DNA from: a bacterium
GTDB taxonomy: Bacteria > Verrucomicrobiota > Verrucomicrobiae > Opitutales > Opitutaceae
Assembly (NCBI GenBank): GCA_021780625.1
Contig: JAJXYI010000470.1
Span: 1-58,251, forward strand
Reading direction: 5' to 3'
Length of the DNA: 58,251 bases
Made by a program: the position numbers and the translations under genes. Below, piece by piece: positions 23,483 to 32,722 of the stretch; position 1 is the first letter of the stretch; every line of letters begins with the position of its first letter. The notes under the pieces were generated by a model, which made no database searches, had not been told where the DNA came from, and worked only from the letters and a program-made list of their open reading frames with translations.

Positions 23483-24454
23483 TCAGCGCTCGACGGGTTT
23501 GCCGGTGAGCCGGCGACGCATGACGAGCACGGCTTCGGAGACGTAGCCGGCCGATTTCGCGGCGCGGGTCAGCCAGCGTTTGCCCCAGCCCCATTGGAAT
23601 GTGACGAAGGCCAGAAGGCTGACGAAGGCGCAGATCGGGATGAGCAGCGTGTAGAGGATCACGCGGGAGATGAGCCACGACGTGTAGCCCGGGAAGGCTG
23701 CACGTTCGACGACGCGGGAACAGGAGGCGTCGTAGAACAGCTTCATCATGTAGCTGAAACGCAGGCGGCTGCCGGGCACGACGTGCTGGAGGTCGGCAAG
23801 GGGGGTGAACCAGAACCCGTAACCCGCGGCCTGGATCCGTCGCATGAGATCGTGGTCCTCCCCCGCGGTGAGACGGTTGGGCAGTCGTCCGAGGTCCGTG
23901 CGGAAGGTCCCGACCTTGTCGAGCACCGTCCGTCGGATCGCGACATTGGCGGTCGAGGGAAGCTGGTTGCGCCTGAGCGGGCCGACGTCGGTGCGGTAAC
24001 CGAAATTCGTATACTGTCCTTCGATCCACTTCGGCAGCCCGTCGGGGAAGATGGGAAAGACCTCGCCGCCAACGACGCCCACGGACTCGTTGCCGGGGCG
24101 AAGGAAGGGTTCGATCATGTGGCGAAGCCAGTCGGTCCGGCCCAGCACGTCGTCGTCGGTATAGACGATGATCTCGCCCTTCGATTCGGCAAAGGCCCGG
24201 TTGCGGGCGTGACTCGAGCTTTGTTTGGTTTCGAGGAAATATTGCGGCGGCTTGGGCGCTTCTGTGAACTCCCCCACGACCTCGCGGGTGTTGTCGGTGC
24301 AGTTGTTGTCGACGATGATAAGCTCGTAGCGATCGAGCGGATAATCCTGCCGGGTGAGGAACTTGAGCGCCTCCCTGAGCCAGTGCGCGCGATTGTAAGT
24401 GCCTATCGCGACGGTGACGAAGGGAAGGGTCGGTGAAACGGAGGAGTCTGCCAT
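23483..24454 (-). CDS. Glycosyltransferase family 2, copy B
   Basis: A 323-residue paralogue of the neighbouring enzyme. From ATG 24454 it has VAIGTYNRAHWLREAL, LIIVDNNCTDNTREVV, TDDD at 99-102, VGVVGGEVFPIFPDGLPKW, TAGEDHDLMRRIQAAGY and a C-terminal hydrophobic stretch (LYTLLIPICAFVSLLAFV). The frame extends upstream to 24682, overlapping the divergent DUF748 gene, without conserved residues, so the internal ATG is chosen. It is the first gene of the minus-strand run; 9 bases separate it from copy A. Donor and acceptor are unknown. Confidence 0.9.
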   Translation of the reverse strand: MADSSVSPTLPFVTVAIGTYNRAHWLREALKFLTRQDYPLDRYELIIVDNNCTDNTREVVGEFTEAPKPPQYFLETKQSSSHARNRAFAESKGEIIVYTDDDVLGRTDWLRHMIEPFLRPGNESVGVVGGEVFPIFPDGLPKWIEGQYTNFGYRTDVGPLRRNQLPSTANVAIRRTVLDKVGTFRTDLGRLPNRLTAGEDHDLMRRIQAAGYGFWFTPLADLQHVVPGSRLRFSYMMKLFYDASCSRVVERAAFPGYTSWLISRVILYTLLIPICAFVSLLAFVTFQWGWGKRWLTRAAKSAGYVSEAVLVMRRRLTGKPVER

Positions 24455-24599
24455 GGAAGCGGGGAGGGAACGAAGCAGTTTCGCCACCAGAAGGCCAGCG
24501 CTCAATGAGTGCCCCCCCGGGTGCTGCAAAGCCTCCATTTCGGGCTGGCAAGCGTGTTGCATCAAGGCGGTGCACCTATAAGGTGGGCCGCATATTCCC

Positions 24600-27500
24600 A
24601 TGGTGAACCTTCCTTCTTTCCGTTTCCCGAAGTGGGTGTTCGTATGGATCGGCGTGATCCTGGCCGCCGGAGCCATTTTCATTTACGTGCTGGCGCCCTG
24701 GTTGATCAGGCGAATCCTTGTGCGTGAAGTGTCGGCCGCGCTGCAGCGCCCGGTGGAGATCGAGTCGGTTTCCATCAATCCGTTCCGGCTTTCAGTCGGA
24801 CTTTCGGGCGTCAGCGTGCCCGATGCAGATCATTCCGAGCTGCTCGGATGGGACAGGCTTGTCGTGAATCTTTCGGCCGCTTCCCTGTGGAACGGTTCCT
24901 GGACTTTCGACGAGATCCGGCTGACGAAGGGGCGCATTCACGTCGGTGTTTCGAGCGACGGACGGCTCAATCTGGAGTCGCTGCTGAAGGGCAAGACAAA
25001 GGGCGTGGCCAGCGTAAAAGCCGGCGAGGAACCGTCCGCGCCGCGTCCGATCGTGATCTCGAAATTGGTGCTCGAGGATTGCGAGGCCTCGTACACCGAC
25101 GCCTCCAAGGGAGCTCATTTCGCCTCCCGCCTGGGCCCGATTCAAGCGGTGTTCAAGAATCTGACCACCAAGAATGAGGAATCCGGCGAAAGTTCGTTTT
25201 CAGCGTCCACGGAGCTCGGCGAGCGTCTCTCGTGGCATGGTCGTCTGCATCTGCAGCCCATGTCCACCAAGGGGCGCCTTGAATTGGACGGTATCCGCCT
25301 TGCGAAGTACGCGAGGTACATCGAGGCGGTGGCGCCGGTTCGGGTGCCATCGGGGCTGCTCACGTTGACCGTCGACTATGCCGCATCATTCGGGGTCAGG
25401 GGCGTAGAGGCCTCGGTGAGCGGCGGCAGGCTCGAGGTCCGCGACCTGTCGGTGGCCAATGCGGGATCGGCCAACGATCTGCTGGACGCCTCGGCGCTGC
25501 TTGTCGAAGGGATCCATGCAGACACCTCGACCCACACCGCAGGAGCGACCGACGTGCGTCTCACCTCTCCCTCAATCACGCTCAAGCGATTTGCGGACGG
25601 ACGCCTCGACCTGCCGGTCACCCCGGTCGTAACCGTCCCGGGTGCACCTGCCGCCGTCAGTCCGGCATCGGCGCCATGGACCATCCGAGTGGGCTCTGTG
25701 AAAGTCGACGGGGGAACGGTCGCATTCACCGACGCATCGACGCGCCGTCCGGTGTCGCTCAATCTCGGCGGTCTTGCGTTGGCTGTAACCGATTTTTCGA
25801 CCAAACCGGGCTCCCGCTCCACCGTCGACCTGTCTTTTAAGTATCAGGAAAAAGGTGACGTACGGATCCACGGAAGCGTGGGCATCGATCCACTCGCGGC
25901 CGACCTTGATGTTCACGCCTCAGGTATCGAACTGCCATCAGCGGGACCTTACCTGGCGCCCTTTGCGAATGTCGAGCTGACTGAGGGAGCGGCCCGGGCG
26001 GCAGGGCACCTCACCGCGGCGGTCGGTCCGGATGGACGTCTGAACGCCACCTGGAAGGGCGACGCGGGGCTTTCCGGTCTGGATGTGGTCGATCCCGTGG
26101 GATCGGAGCGGCTGGTGTCGCTCGGCGATCTCGCGGTGAACGGCATGAACCTCAACCTGGCTCCGTTGGCCGTGGACATTCGATCGGTGGTGTTGAAGGA
26201 CCCGTCGGTGCGAGCGGTCATGCTGGCCGACAAACGTCTGAATTTCGCCACGGTACGGCCCGCACGGTCGGCTGCTGCGGCGTCACCTGCGGCACCGACC
26301 GAGGGTACGCCCGCCCCGGTCGTCGCGATCGGGAGCTTCGAGGTGAGCAACGCCCGCGTTTCATATGAGGATCGTTCGTTTACGCCGGGGTTCTCGCTGG
26401 TCCTCGATCATTTGGACGGTCGTGTCGACGGGCTTTCTTCAAAGGACCTCGCAAGGGCCTCCGTCGACATCGGGGGCGATCTGGGTAGCGCGAGGCTGCA
26501 GGTCAAGGGGCAGATCAACCCGCTCGCGAAGGATGTCTACTCGGACGTCTCGGTCAGGTGCAACGGCATCGAATTGCCGCCGTTCACCCCATATTCCGGC
26601 CGATTCGTTGGTTACACGGTCGCAAAGGGAAAGCTCAGCTTGAACCTCCGATACCGCATCTCATCGAACGAATTGATTGCCGAGAATCATGTAGTGCTCG
26701 ACCAGTTTTACCTGGGCCAGCCGGTGCCGAGTCCGGAGGCGGTCAAGCTGCCTGTGAAGCTGGGCCTGGCTTTGTTGAGGGACCGCAATGGCAGGATCTC
26801 GGTGGATCTTCCGATCCGGGGGAACTTGGGCGATCCGGATTTTCGCTACGGCAAGCTTGTCTGGCAGGCCGTGGGCAACGTCCTTGTGAAGGCCGCGGCG
26901 TCGCCGTTCTCCCTGCTCGCGGGAATCGTGGGCAAGAAGGAGGACCTCAGCCGGATCGACTTCGAACCTGGACGCAGCGTGCTGGGCGCTGAGGCCCTGC
27001 AGCGGTTGAACGATCTTGCGAATGCCCTGCGGGAACGCCCGGATCTGACCCTCGAAATCGCTCCGGCGACGTGGACCGCCGCCGACGACCGTGGCCTGAG
27101 GGAAGTCGCGCTGGAACGCGAACTGAGGGCCATGAAGTGGAGGGACCTCTCGAAGGAGGGACAGGCGCATGGCGACATCTCGTCGGTGACGCTGACTCCG
27201 GCTGAGTTCGAGCGGTATTTGACAATCGCCTACACAGCGGAGCATCCCGCCGGGGTTGCCGCTGCGGCGGCGAAACACCCCGCAGAGGCGCCGGCGGCGG
27301 CCGCCGCGCCGCGCACGCGGAAGGATTCGGAACGCACGCTCGCGATCTGGCGGACCCTGGCGCGGCTGCTGCATTTCCCGACGCGGCATGCTCCCGCGCC
27401 GACCGCCCCGGTGGCTGCGCCCGCGACCGCCGTGGCCGCGACTCTCTCGGGGCCCAGCCTCGTGGAGATGCGCGCGGCCTTGCTGGCCGAACAGAAGGTG

Positions 27501-27671
27501 CCGCAGATCGATCGCGAGAAATTGCTGGCGGACCGCGAGGCGCGGATTCAGTCCGTGTTGACGACTCAGGGGGAAATTGCCCCTGGACGCCTGTTCCTGG
27601 TGAATGCCGCCGCGGCCGGCACGGCGCGAGCGTCCGACGGGATTCCGAGCGTGCGTTTTACGCTGCGGTGA
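24600..27671 (+). CDS. DUF748/AsmA-like giant envelope protein
   Basis: A 1023-residue protein with one N-terminal membrane anchor (about 13-35, VFVWIGVILAAGAIFIYVLA) and a long periplasmic chain of repeated beta-rich units of AsmA type (VEIESVSINPFRLSVGLSGV; similar turns recur). The segment LRYRISSNELIAENHVVLDQ through LPVKLGLALLRDRNGRI and DLPIRGNLGDPDFRYG is the DUF748 core. Behind it, IDFEPGRSVLGAEALQRLNDL resembles an OmpA-like start. A low-complexity Ala/Pro linker lies near residue 890. AsmA-like proteins are thought to help move phospholipids between membranes. It is divergent from the glycosyltransferase run; a TATAAG box at 24577 is a weak -10 candidate. Confidence 0.85.
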   Translation: MVNLPSFRFPKWVFVWIGVILAAGAIFIYVLAPWLIRRILVREVSAALQRPVEIESVSINPFRLSVGLSGVSVPDADHSELLGWDRLVVNLSAASLWNGSWTFDEIRLTKGRIHVGVSSDGRLNLESLLKGKTKGVASVKAGEEPSAPRPIVISKLVLEDCEASYTDASKGAHFASRLGPIQAVFKNLTTKNEESGESSFSASTELGERLSWHGRLHLQPMSTKGRLELDGIRLAKYARYIEAVAPVRVPSGLLTLTVDYAASFGVRGVEASVSGGRLEVRDLSVANAGSANDLLDASALLVEGIHADTSTHTAGATDVRLTSPSITLKRFADGRLDLPVTPVVTVPGAPAAVSPASAPWTIRVGSVKVDGGTVAFTDASTRRPVSLNLGGLALAVTDFSTKPGSRSTVDLSFKYQEKGDVRIHGSVGIDPLAADLDVHASGIELPSAGPYLAPFANVELTEGAARAAGHLTAAVGPDGRLNATWKGDAGLSGLDVVDPVGSERLVSLGDLAVNGMNLNLAPLAVDIRSVVLKDPSVRAVMLADKRLNFATVRPARSAAAASPAAPTEGTPAPVVAIGSFEVSNARVSYEDRSFTPGFSLVLDHLDGRVDGLSSKDLARASVDIGGDLGSARLQVKGQINPLAKDVYSDVSVRCNGIELPPFTPYSGRFVGYTVAKGKLSLNLRYRISSNELIAENHVVLDQFYLGQPVPSPEAVKLPVKLGLALLRDRNGRISVDLPIRGNLGDPDFRYGKLVWQAVGNVLVKAAASPFSLLAGIVGKKEDLSRIDFEPGRSVLGAEALQRLNDLANALRERPDLTLEIAPATWTAADDRGLREVALERELRAMKWRDLSKEGQAHGDISSVTLTPAEFERYLTIAYTAEHPAGVAAAAAKHPAEAPAAAAAPRTRKDSERTLAIWRTLARLLHFPTRHAPAPTAPVAAPATAVAATLSGPSLVEMRAALLAEQKVPQIDREKLLADREARIQSVLTTQGEIAPGRLFLVNAAAAGTARASDGIPSVRFTLR

Positions 27672-27674
27672 GCG

Positions 27675-28592
27675 TCATTCGATGAGGCCGCCGCGTCGCT
27701 CCATGAGCTTCGCCAGCTCACCGGGTCGGTCCATGATCCGCCAGCGCTGGTGAAGCCAGAGCCACGATGCGCACAGGTTCTCGTCCTCCGCGAGCATTCG
27801 CTCAAAGCGCCGATTGAGAGCCACAGTGACCCCTTTTTCGGTGCCATCGGATTCGACCGGGACGAGGTCGATCTCGAATCGCCAGAATCCGAGCCGGCGG
27901 GTGAAGATGATGCACACCTTGGCGCCTGAGCGTTCGACGAGCATGCCCGGAAGCGGAGTGGTGGAGCATTCGCGGCCGAAGAATTTCGTGAGATATCCGT
28001 GCGACCCCGCGCTCTGGTCGAACAGGATGCTCGCGGCTCCATTTCGCTGGAGGGTGTGGAGCGCGGCGTGGAGACCCGCCTTGCGCGAGATCATCCGCAC
28101 ACCGAAACGCTCGCGCGTCTTTCGCAGCCAGTCGTCGAGTGAGGGCGTGCGCAGTGGACGATAGATCGTAACGATCTCGGTTTGGGAGAGCGACGGGGAG
28201 ACAAACAGCCGCAGCCAGGTGAGGCCCTCCCAATACGCGAGGTGCACGGTGGCGAGCACCACCGGATTAGGATGAGTCGTGAGCTCCTCGCAGTAGCTGC
28301 GGGTTGCGGCCGAGGCGGAAGCCATGCGGCGGATGCGGGCCTCGTCGAAAAAAGGTGCGGCCAGCGAAAGAAAACCGGTTTCGACGACCCGCACGCACGA
28401 GGTGATGGCGATCCGTTTGTGCCAGGCGCGGTCCTTTGAGGGAAACGACTGCCCCAGGCTGGTGAGCATCAGTCGCCGCCGAGCCGGGTAGCCGTAGTAG
28501 AGGAGCGTGCCGAGCGCTTTGGAGGCGGCGGCGAGTGCGAACTCAGGGCAGTGCGCGACGAGCCAGCCGAGAAATTGGACGAGAGGAAGCAT
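27675..28592 (-). CDS. LpxL/HtrB-family lipid A-type acyltransferase
   Basis: A 305-residue membrane-associated acyltransferase. The catalytic HX4E motif is His117-Glu122 in VHLAYWEG; later blocks (GAASILFDQSAGSHGYLTKFFG, FTRRLGFWRFEIDLVPV and SWLWLHQRWRI) fit the lauroyl/myristoyl acyltransferase family. The N-terminus has a hydrophobic anchor. It probably adds a secondary acyl chain to lipid A or a related lipid. Its stop is 3 bases from that of the DUF748 gene, and it is divergent from two GT9 genes, placing it in an envelope-glycolipid neighbourhood. Which acyl chain is used cannot be told. Confidence 0.87.
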   Translation of the reverse strand: MLPLVQFLGWLVAHCPEFALAAASKALGTLLYYGYPARRRLMLTSLGQSFPSKDRAWHKRIAITSCVRVVETGFLSLAAPFFDEARIRRMASASAATRSYCEELTTHPNPVVLATVHLAYWEGLTWLRLFVSPSLSQTEIVTIYRPLRTPSLDDWLRKTRERFGVRMISRKAGLHAALHTLQRNGAASILFDQSAGSHGYLTKFFGRECSTTPLPGMLVERSGAKVCIIFTRRLGFWRFEIDLVPVESDGTEKGVTVALNRRFERMLAEDENLCASWLWLHQRWRIMDRPGELAKLMERRGGLIE

Positions 28593-28689
28593 GATCGGTT
28601 TGCGGAGCCCTGGAGGGGGCGCATTTTGTGATAGCCAGTCCAGACAAATGCCGGAGACTCGCCGCCGTCAAAGTCTGTTTTCCGCCGCC

Positions 28690-29745
28690 ATGAGTCCCGC
28701 ACATGCCCCAAAGTCGATTTGCCTAGTCCGCCTCTCCGCGTTGGGCGATGTGGTGATGGTCGTCCCGCTCGTGCGGGTCCTCCAGGCCCGCTGGCCGGAG
28801 GCGCGAATCACCTGGGTCATCGGAAAGGCGGCGCATCCGGTCGTCGCCGGTCTCGCTTCGGAAGGCGTCGAATTCGTGGTCATCGACAAGCCGAGGCGCC
28901 TGGGCGACTACCGGGCGCTCTGGCGAACCTTGAAGGGACGGCGGTTCGACGCCGTGCTGTGTCTCCAGGCCAGCTGGAGGACCAACCTGATCTATCCCGG
29001 GATCGCGGCGAAACGGAAAGTCGGGTACGGGCGCGACCGGGCGAAGGATCTACATCGATTCTTCGTGCGCGAGACGCTGCCCGACTCGCCGCCGCATCTC
29101 GTCGATGGATTTCTCCAATTTGCCGAAGCGCTGGGTGCCGTGGTTCCGCAGCGAGCTGATTGGCGCCTGCCGATCGACCCGGAGGCGGACGCGTGGTGCG
29201 GGCGCATGCTGCCGAACCAGCCCTTCATCGCCGTGAGCGCCTGTGCCAGCAAGCCCGAGCGGGACTGGCCGGCTGAGCGGTGGGCGGAGCTGCTGCGCCG
29301 CGTGCATGAGCGCTGGCAGCTGCCGACCGTGCTGTTTGGGGGGCCAAGTCCACGCGAGGTGTCGGTGGCTCGTGAAATCGCCGCCGGTTCGGGCGTCGCG
29401 GTGCTCGATCTCGTGGGGAAAACCAGGATCCCGGAACTCGTCGCGGCGCTGTCCCGCTGTCGGCTCCTGGTCGCTCCAGACACCGGTGCCGCACACATCG
29501 CAAACGCGTTCGGTCGTCCGGTCGTGGGTCTCTATGCCGTCGCTCCCGCAAGTAGGACCGGACCCTATGGGAACCTTGGATTCTGCGTCGACAAATTCAG
29601 CCAGGCCGTGCGTGAACTCCAGGGCCTCGACCCGGCGTCGGTCCCCTGGGCGCACCGCGTCCATGACCCTCGGGCCATGCAATTGATCACAGTAGACGAG
29701 GTTTTTACCAAATTCGATTTGATCCTGTCGCGTGGCGAAACCTAG
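28690..29745 (+). CDS. Glycosyltransferase family 9 (heptosyltransferase-like), first copy
   Basis: A 351-residue GT-B enzyme from ATG 28690. It starts with ICLVRLSALGDVVMVVPLV, the hallmark of ADP-heptose:LPS heptosyltransferases, and has DAVLCLQASWRTNLI, SACASKPERDWPAERW and APDTGAAHIANAFGRPVVG, the donor-site loop with Asp-Thr-Gly. It should transfer a heptose or similar sugar to a lipid A core acceptor. The reading frame extends upstream to 28507, overlapping the acyltransferase gene, so the internal ATG is used. The next GT9 gene follows after 26 bases. Confidence 0.9.
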   Translation: MSPAHAPKSICLVRLSALGDVVMVVPLVRVLQARWPEARITWVIGKAAHPVVAGLASEGVEFVVIDKPRRLGDYRALWRTLKGRRFDAVLCLQASWRTNLIYPGIAAKRKVGYGRDRAKDLHRFFVRETLPDSPPHLVDGFLQFAEALGAVVPQRADWRLPIDPEADAWCGRMLPNQPFIAVSACASKPERDWPAERWAELLRRVHERWQLPTVLFGGPSPREVSVAREIAAGSGVAVLDLVGKTRIPELVAALSRCRLLVAPDTGAAHIANAFGRPVVGLYAVAPASRTGPYGNLGFCVDKFSQAVRELQGLDPASVPWAHRVHDPRAMQLITVDEVFTKFDLILSRGET

Positions 29746-29771
29746 TTTCCGAGCTGTTGTCGTTCCCAGCT

Positions 29772-30737
29772 ATGCCGCGCGTCCTCATCATCAATCCCTC
29801 TTCCCTTGTAGAAATCGTCCACGGACTTCAGGTCGCGACGTCGATGAAGGCCCAGTGGTCGAAGGCGAAGGACCCGCTTGTGATCGATTGGGTCGTGCGC
29901 GACATCTATGCGCCCCTCGTCTCGGCGTGCGAGGCGGTCGACACGACTTACGTGTTCAAACGTTTCGGATCGACGCTCGATTTTTTCCGGCTTGTTCGCG
30001 AGCTTCGGAAGACCCGGTACGATTTTCTTTTCGACTTTCAGGGGTTGCTGCGGACAGGCCTTATGACCTGGCAGGCGCATGCGAAGCGCAAGGTGGGGCG
30101 GGCCAACGCGCGCGAGGGCGCCTCCACCTTCTACGATGAGAAGGTTCCACTCCCACCGCTCGGGCGACGCAGCCACAAGCTGGATATCCTGCTTCAGTTC
30201 TGTACGGTGCTCGGACTTGAACCCGTTCTCGCCGGCGAGCTTCATTTTGAGGGCGTCGAAAAACTGCGCCTGAGTTTCATCGAAGGTCGCCGCGGCGTGA
30301 AGCCGGTGGTGATGTTTCCCAATGCCCGCCGCATTGAGAAGAACTGGTCGGGCTACAAGCAGCTCACGAAGCTCATCCTCGAGGCCGACAAATCGCGCCG
30401 CGTGATCTGGGCGGGCAACGCCTATATTCCGGACAAGGGCTCCTTTCCCGGCGAGCGGTTCCTGAATCTCACGGGCAAGACCAGTCTGCTCACGCTGCCC
30501 GCCCTCGTGCATCGGGCGGACTGGGTGATCGCCAACGACAGCGGACCCATGCATCTCGCGGCGGCCTTCAACGTGAAAACGCTCGGGATATTCGGGCCCT
30601 CCGACCCGCGCATCTGGGGACCTTATCCGGCCTCTTCGCCGACCAACCATATCGTCCAGGCCCCGGTGGGGAATCTCCAGCTACTGCAGGCCAAGGAGGT
30701 CTACCTCCGGTTTCAGCAGTACGACAAGGGCGGGTAG
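29772..30737 (+). CDS. Glycosyltransferase family 9 (heptosyltransferase-like), second copy
   Basis: A 321-residue member of the same family, more divergent. From ATG 29772 it has PRVLIINPSSLVEIVHGLQVA, an altered form of the usual start in which the Gly-Asp is replaced by Val-Glu, then FDFQGLLRTGLMTW, MFPNARRIEKNWSGYKQL and IANDSGPMHLAAAFNVKTLGIFGPSDP, the conserved donor loop. It is likely the partner of the upstream GT9 gene, acting on the same core oligosaccharide. The altered N-terminal motif may point to another acceptor. A short GC hairpin (30738-30750) follows the stop. Confidence 0.88.
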   Translation: MPRVLIINPSSLVEIVHGLQVATSMKAQWSKAKDPLVIDWVVRDIYAPLVSACEAVDTTYVFKRFGSTLDFFRLVRELRKTRYDFLFDFQGLLRTGLMTWQAHAKRKVGRANAREGASTFYDEKVPLPPLGRRSHKLDILLQFCTVLGLEPVLAGELHFEGVEKLRLSFIEGRRGVKPVVMFPNARRIEKNWSGYKQLTKLILEADKSRRVIWAGNAYIPDKGSFPGERFLNLTGKTSLLTLPALVHRADWVIANDSGPMHLAAAFNVKTLGIFGPSDPRIWGPYPASSPTNHIVQAPVGNLQLLQAKEVYLRFQQYDKGG

Positions 30738-30761
30738 GCCGGTCCCCGGCGCCGCATTGGA

Positions 30762-32072
30762 TCAGCGTTGCAGGACCGACGCGGCGCGATGGAGGAGTCG
30801 GAGAGTCACTCCGTCGCCAGGGTTGCGCACAAGCACCTGCAGGCCGGCGCTCAACCCGTTATTCAACGGAAGGGGTATTTCGAGTACGGGCAATCCGGCG
30901 AGGCTGGCCGGGGCCGCGAGTTCGAGGATCCGCGTGCGGTCGTAAGTCGCACACGCCTCATGTCGTGGCGCGGCAGAAGGAACCGCAGGAAGCACCAGTG
31001 CGTCGTGGATTTTAAAATACGCCTCGAAGGTCGCCCGAAGTCTGTCCCGTGTCTCAACGGCCCTCTCGAGATCGTCGGCACTCCAATTCCGTCCGCGGTC
31101 GATTCGTGCCCAAACCTGCGGACTGTAGCGACCCCGCATCGATTCAAGCCAAGGTGCATGGACCTCTGCGGCTTCACGGCTGGTCAGCACCGAGTAGGCT
31201 TCGCCGGCGTCGGTGATGCTCGACCGCAGTTCACGAGCAGTCGCCGAGTCCGGCGCCTCGGCAAACTCCGGCGCAAATCGATGGCAGACCTCCCGCACTT
31301 CGGGGTCGAGCCGACCATAGTCCAGAAAACAGGCGCGGACGCCGCCTTCGGACTGAGCGACATTCAACGCGGTCCCGAGCACGGTCGCCATGTCTTCCGC
31401 CGTGCGCGTGAACCAGCCGGCCGTGTCGCAGCAGGGAGCGAGCGGGAACGCGTCGCTGATCCAGGCGTGACCGGGCACCTGTCTGAACCCGTAGAGGCCG
31501 CAATAGGCCGCTGGCACCCGCACCGAGCCGCCCGTGTCGGTGCCCAGCGCAAGAGGGACTATGCCTGCGGCCACGGCTGCCGCCGATCCGCTGCTGGAGC
31601 CGCCCGTGGTCCGCCCCGGGGCGATGGGATTATCACAGTTTCCGTAGAATGGATTCTCCCCGGTGAGGCCGTAGGCAAATTCATACAGGTGGGTCTTTCC
31701 CACGAGCACCGCACCGAGCGAACGGAACGCCTCGATGAGGTGCGCATCGCGCACGGGGAGAGGGCGGACCTCGCCCAGGAAGGCGGAGCCCGCGCGGGTG
31801 GGGTGGCCGCGCACGTCGAAGAGGTCCTTCGCGACGTAGGGCACTCCGGACAGCGGCCCATCCTGGCAACCCGCGGCACCGTACGCAGCGATTTCCCCGA
31901 CAGACGACAAGCTGGCGAAGACCGCCGTGCGTTGATCGACGCTTAGATTCAGTTGGAACCGGCGGTGCACCTCCGCGGCGAGGTAACCCGGACCCCGCTG
32001 CGCGAACTCGCGCCAGGCGGCGATCGTCATCGGTTCGAGAGGGAGACGGTGTTGCGGGAGCGGCACGGACAC
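30762..32072 (-). CDS. Amidase-signature family hydrolase
   Basis: A 436-residue enzyme with the Ser-cisSer-Lys triad of the amidase signature family: Lys82 in YVAKDLFDV, the Gly-Ser-rich loop TTGGSSSGSAAAVAAG (about 156-170) and the nucleophile Ser183 in DTGGSVRVPA. The family includes GatA, urea-amidolyase subunits and broad amidases; this sequence looks like a short amidase rather than GatA, but the substrate is unknown. I keep GTG 32072 as start; ATG 32030 is equally possible (422 residues). It is divergent from the RidA-like gene, which acts on imine by-products, so a nitrogen-compound role for both is conceivable. Confidence 0.85.
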   Translation of the reverse strand: MSVPLPQHRLPLEPMTIAAWREFAQRGPGYLAAEVHRRFQLNLSVDQRTAVFASLSSVGEIAAYGAAGCQDGPLSGVPYVAKDLFDVRGHPTRAGSAFLGEVRPLPVRDAHLIEAFRSLGAVLVGKTHLYEFAYGLTGENPFYGNCDNPIAPGRTTGGSSSGSAAAVAAGIVPLALGTDTGGSVRVPAAYCGLYGFRQVPGHAWISDAFPLAPCCDTAGWFTRTAEDMATVLGTALNVAQSEGGVRACFLDYGRLDPEVREVCHRFAPEFAEAPDSATARELRSSITDAGEAYSVLTSREAAEVHAPWLESMRGRYSPQVWARIDRGRNWSADDLERAVETRDRLRATFEAYFKIHDALVLPAVPSAAPRHEACATYDRTRILELAAPASLAGLPVLEIPLPLNNGLSAGLQVLVRNPGDGVTLRLLHRAASVLQR

Positions 32073-32175
32073 GGTTTTGTGCGACGTTGCCCCAAATGTC
32101 CATCCGCCCGCAGGACCGTACCAGGGTGCGCGCTTTTTGTGGCGTCGGGTGCGGAAATTTGGTTCACCGGATCCG

Positions 32176-32637
32176 ATGAATCCAGAAACCAGACTAACGG
32201 AACTTGGCCTCGCACTGCCGCCTCCTCCGCCAGCGGCGGGAAGTTATGTCCCTGCGGTGCGCACAGGAAACCTCCTCTACTGTTCCGGCATGCTTCCGAT
32301 GATGAACGGGCAACTCACGCACGTGGGCCAGGTGGGGCGGGAGCAGACCGTGGAGACGGCCGCCAAGGCTGCCGAGGTCTGCGCGCTGAACACGCTTGCC
32401 AACATCAAGGCCGCTGCCGGCTCTCTCGATGCGGTGGCTCGGATCGTATTCGTGAACGGTTTTGTGAATGCCGTGGACGGATTCGCGGACAGTCCCGCCG
32501 TCATCAATGGCGCGAGCGACCTGCTCGTGAAAGTGTTTGGCGATGCCGGTCGGCATGCGCGCGCCGCTGTCGCGGTCAATGGACTTCCGAGGCGCGCCAC
32601 GGTCGAAGTCCAACTGGTGGTTGAGCTAAAGCCCTGA
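32176..32637 (+). CDS. RidA/YjgF/YER057c/UK114-family protein
   Basis: A 153-residue member of the longer RidA subgroup. Seen: LPPPPPAAGSYVPAVRTGNLLYCSG, ANIKAAAGSLDAVARIVFVNGFV, and NGLPRRATVEVQLVVELKP, which carries the Arg expected to bind the carboxylate of imine substrates. RidA proteins hydrolyse reactive enamines and imines from PLP enzymes; the activity of this subgroup is less certain. From ATG 32176 the protein starts MNPETRLTELGL; the upstream extension lacks similarity. A strong inverted repeat lies 54 bases past the stop. Confidence 0.9.
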   Translation: MNPETRLTELGLALPPPPPAAGSYVPAVRTGNLLYCSGMLPMMNGQLTHVGQVGREQTVETAAKAAEVCALNTLANIKAAAGSLDAVARIVFVNGFVNAVDGFADSPAVINGASDLLVKVFGDAGRHARAAVAVNGLPRRATVEVQLVVELKP

Positions 32638-32690
32638 ATTTGGAGCGAGTCCCGCGCGTGCGCCCGGATCGGAACGCAGCGCGGCGACCG

Positions 32691-32722
32691 GCAGATCTGA
32701 TAAGCGATCCTTATCAGTCTGC
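32691..32722. repeat. Inverted repeat between the RidA-like gene and the secreted unknown
   Basis: CTGATAAG (32697-32704) and CTTATCAG (32710-32717) are exact complements around CGATC; the arms extend to GCAGA and TCTGC with one extra T on the left, giving about 13 pairs. No T-run follows. It could be the 3' hairpin of the RidA-like transcript or an operator for the gene at 32833. Confidence 0.5.

Noticed and set aside
22808..24436. A 542-codon plus-strand open frame opposite the GT2 genes
   Set aside because: It is fully antisense to two clearly conserved GT2 genes; GC-rich third positions make such frames. The product is low in complexity and has no recognisable motif.
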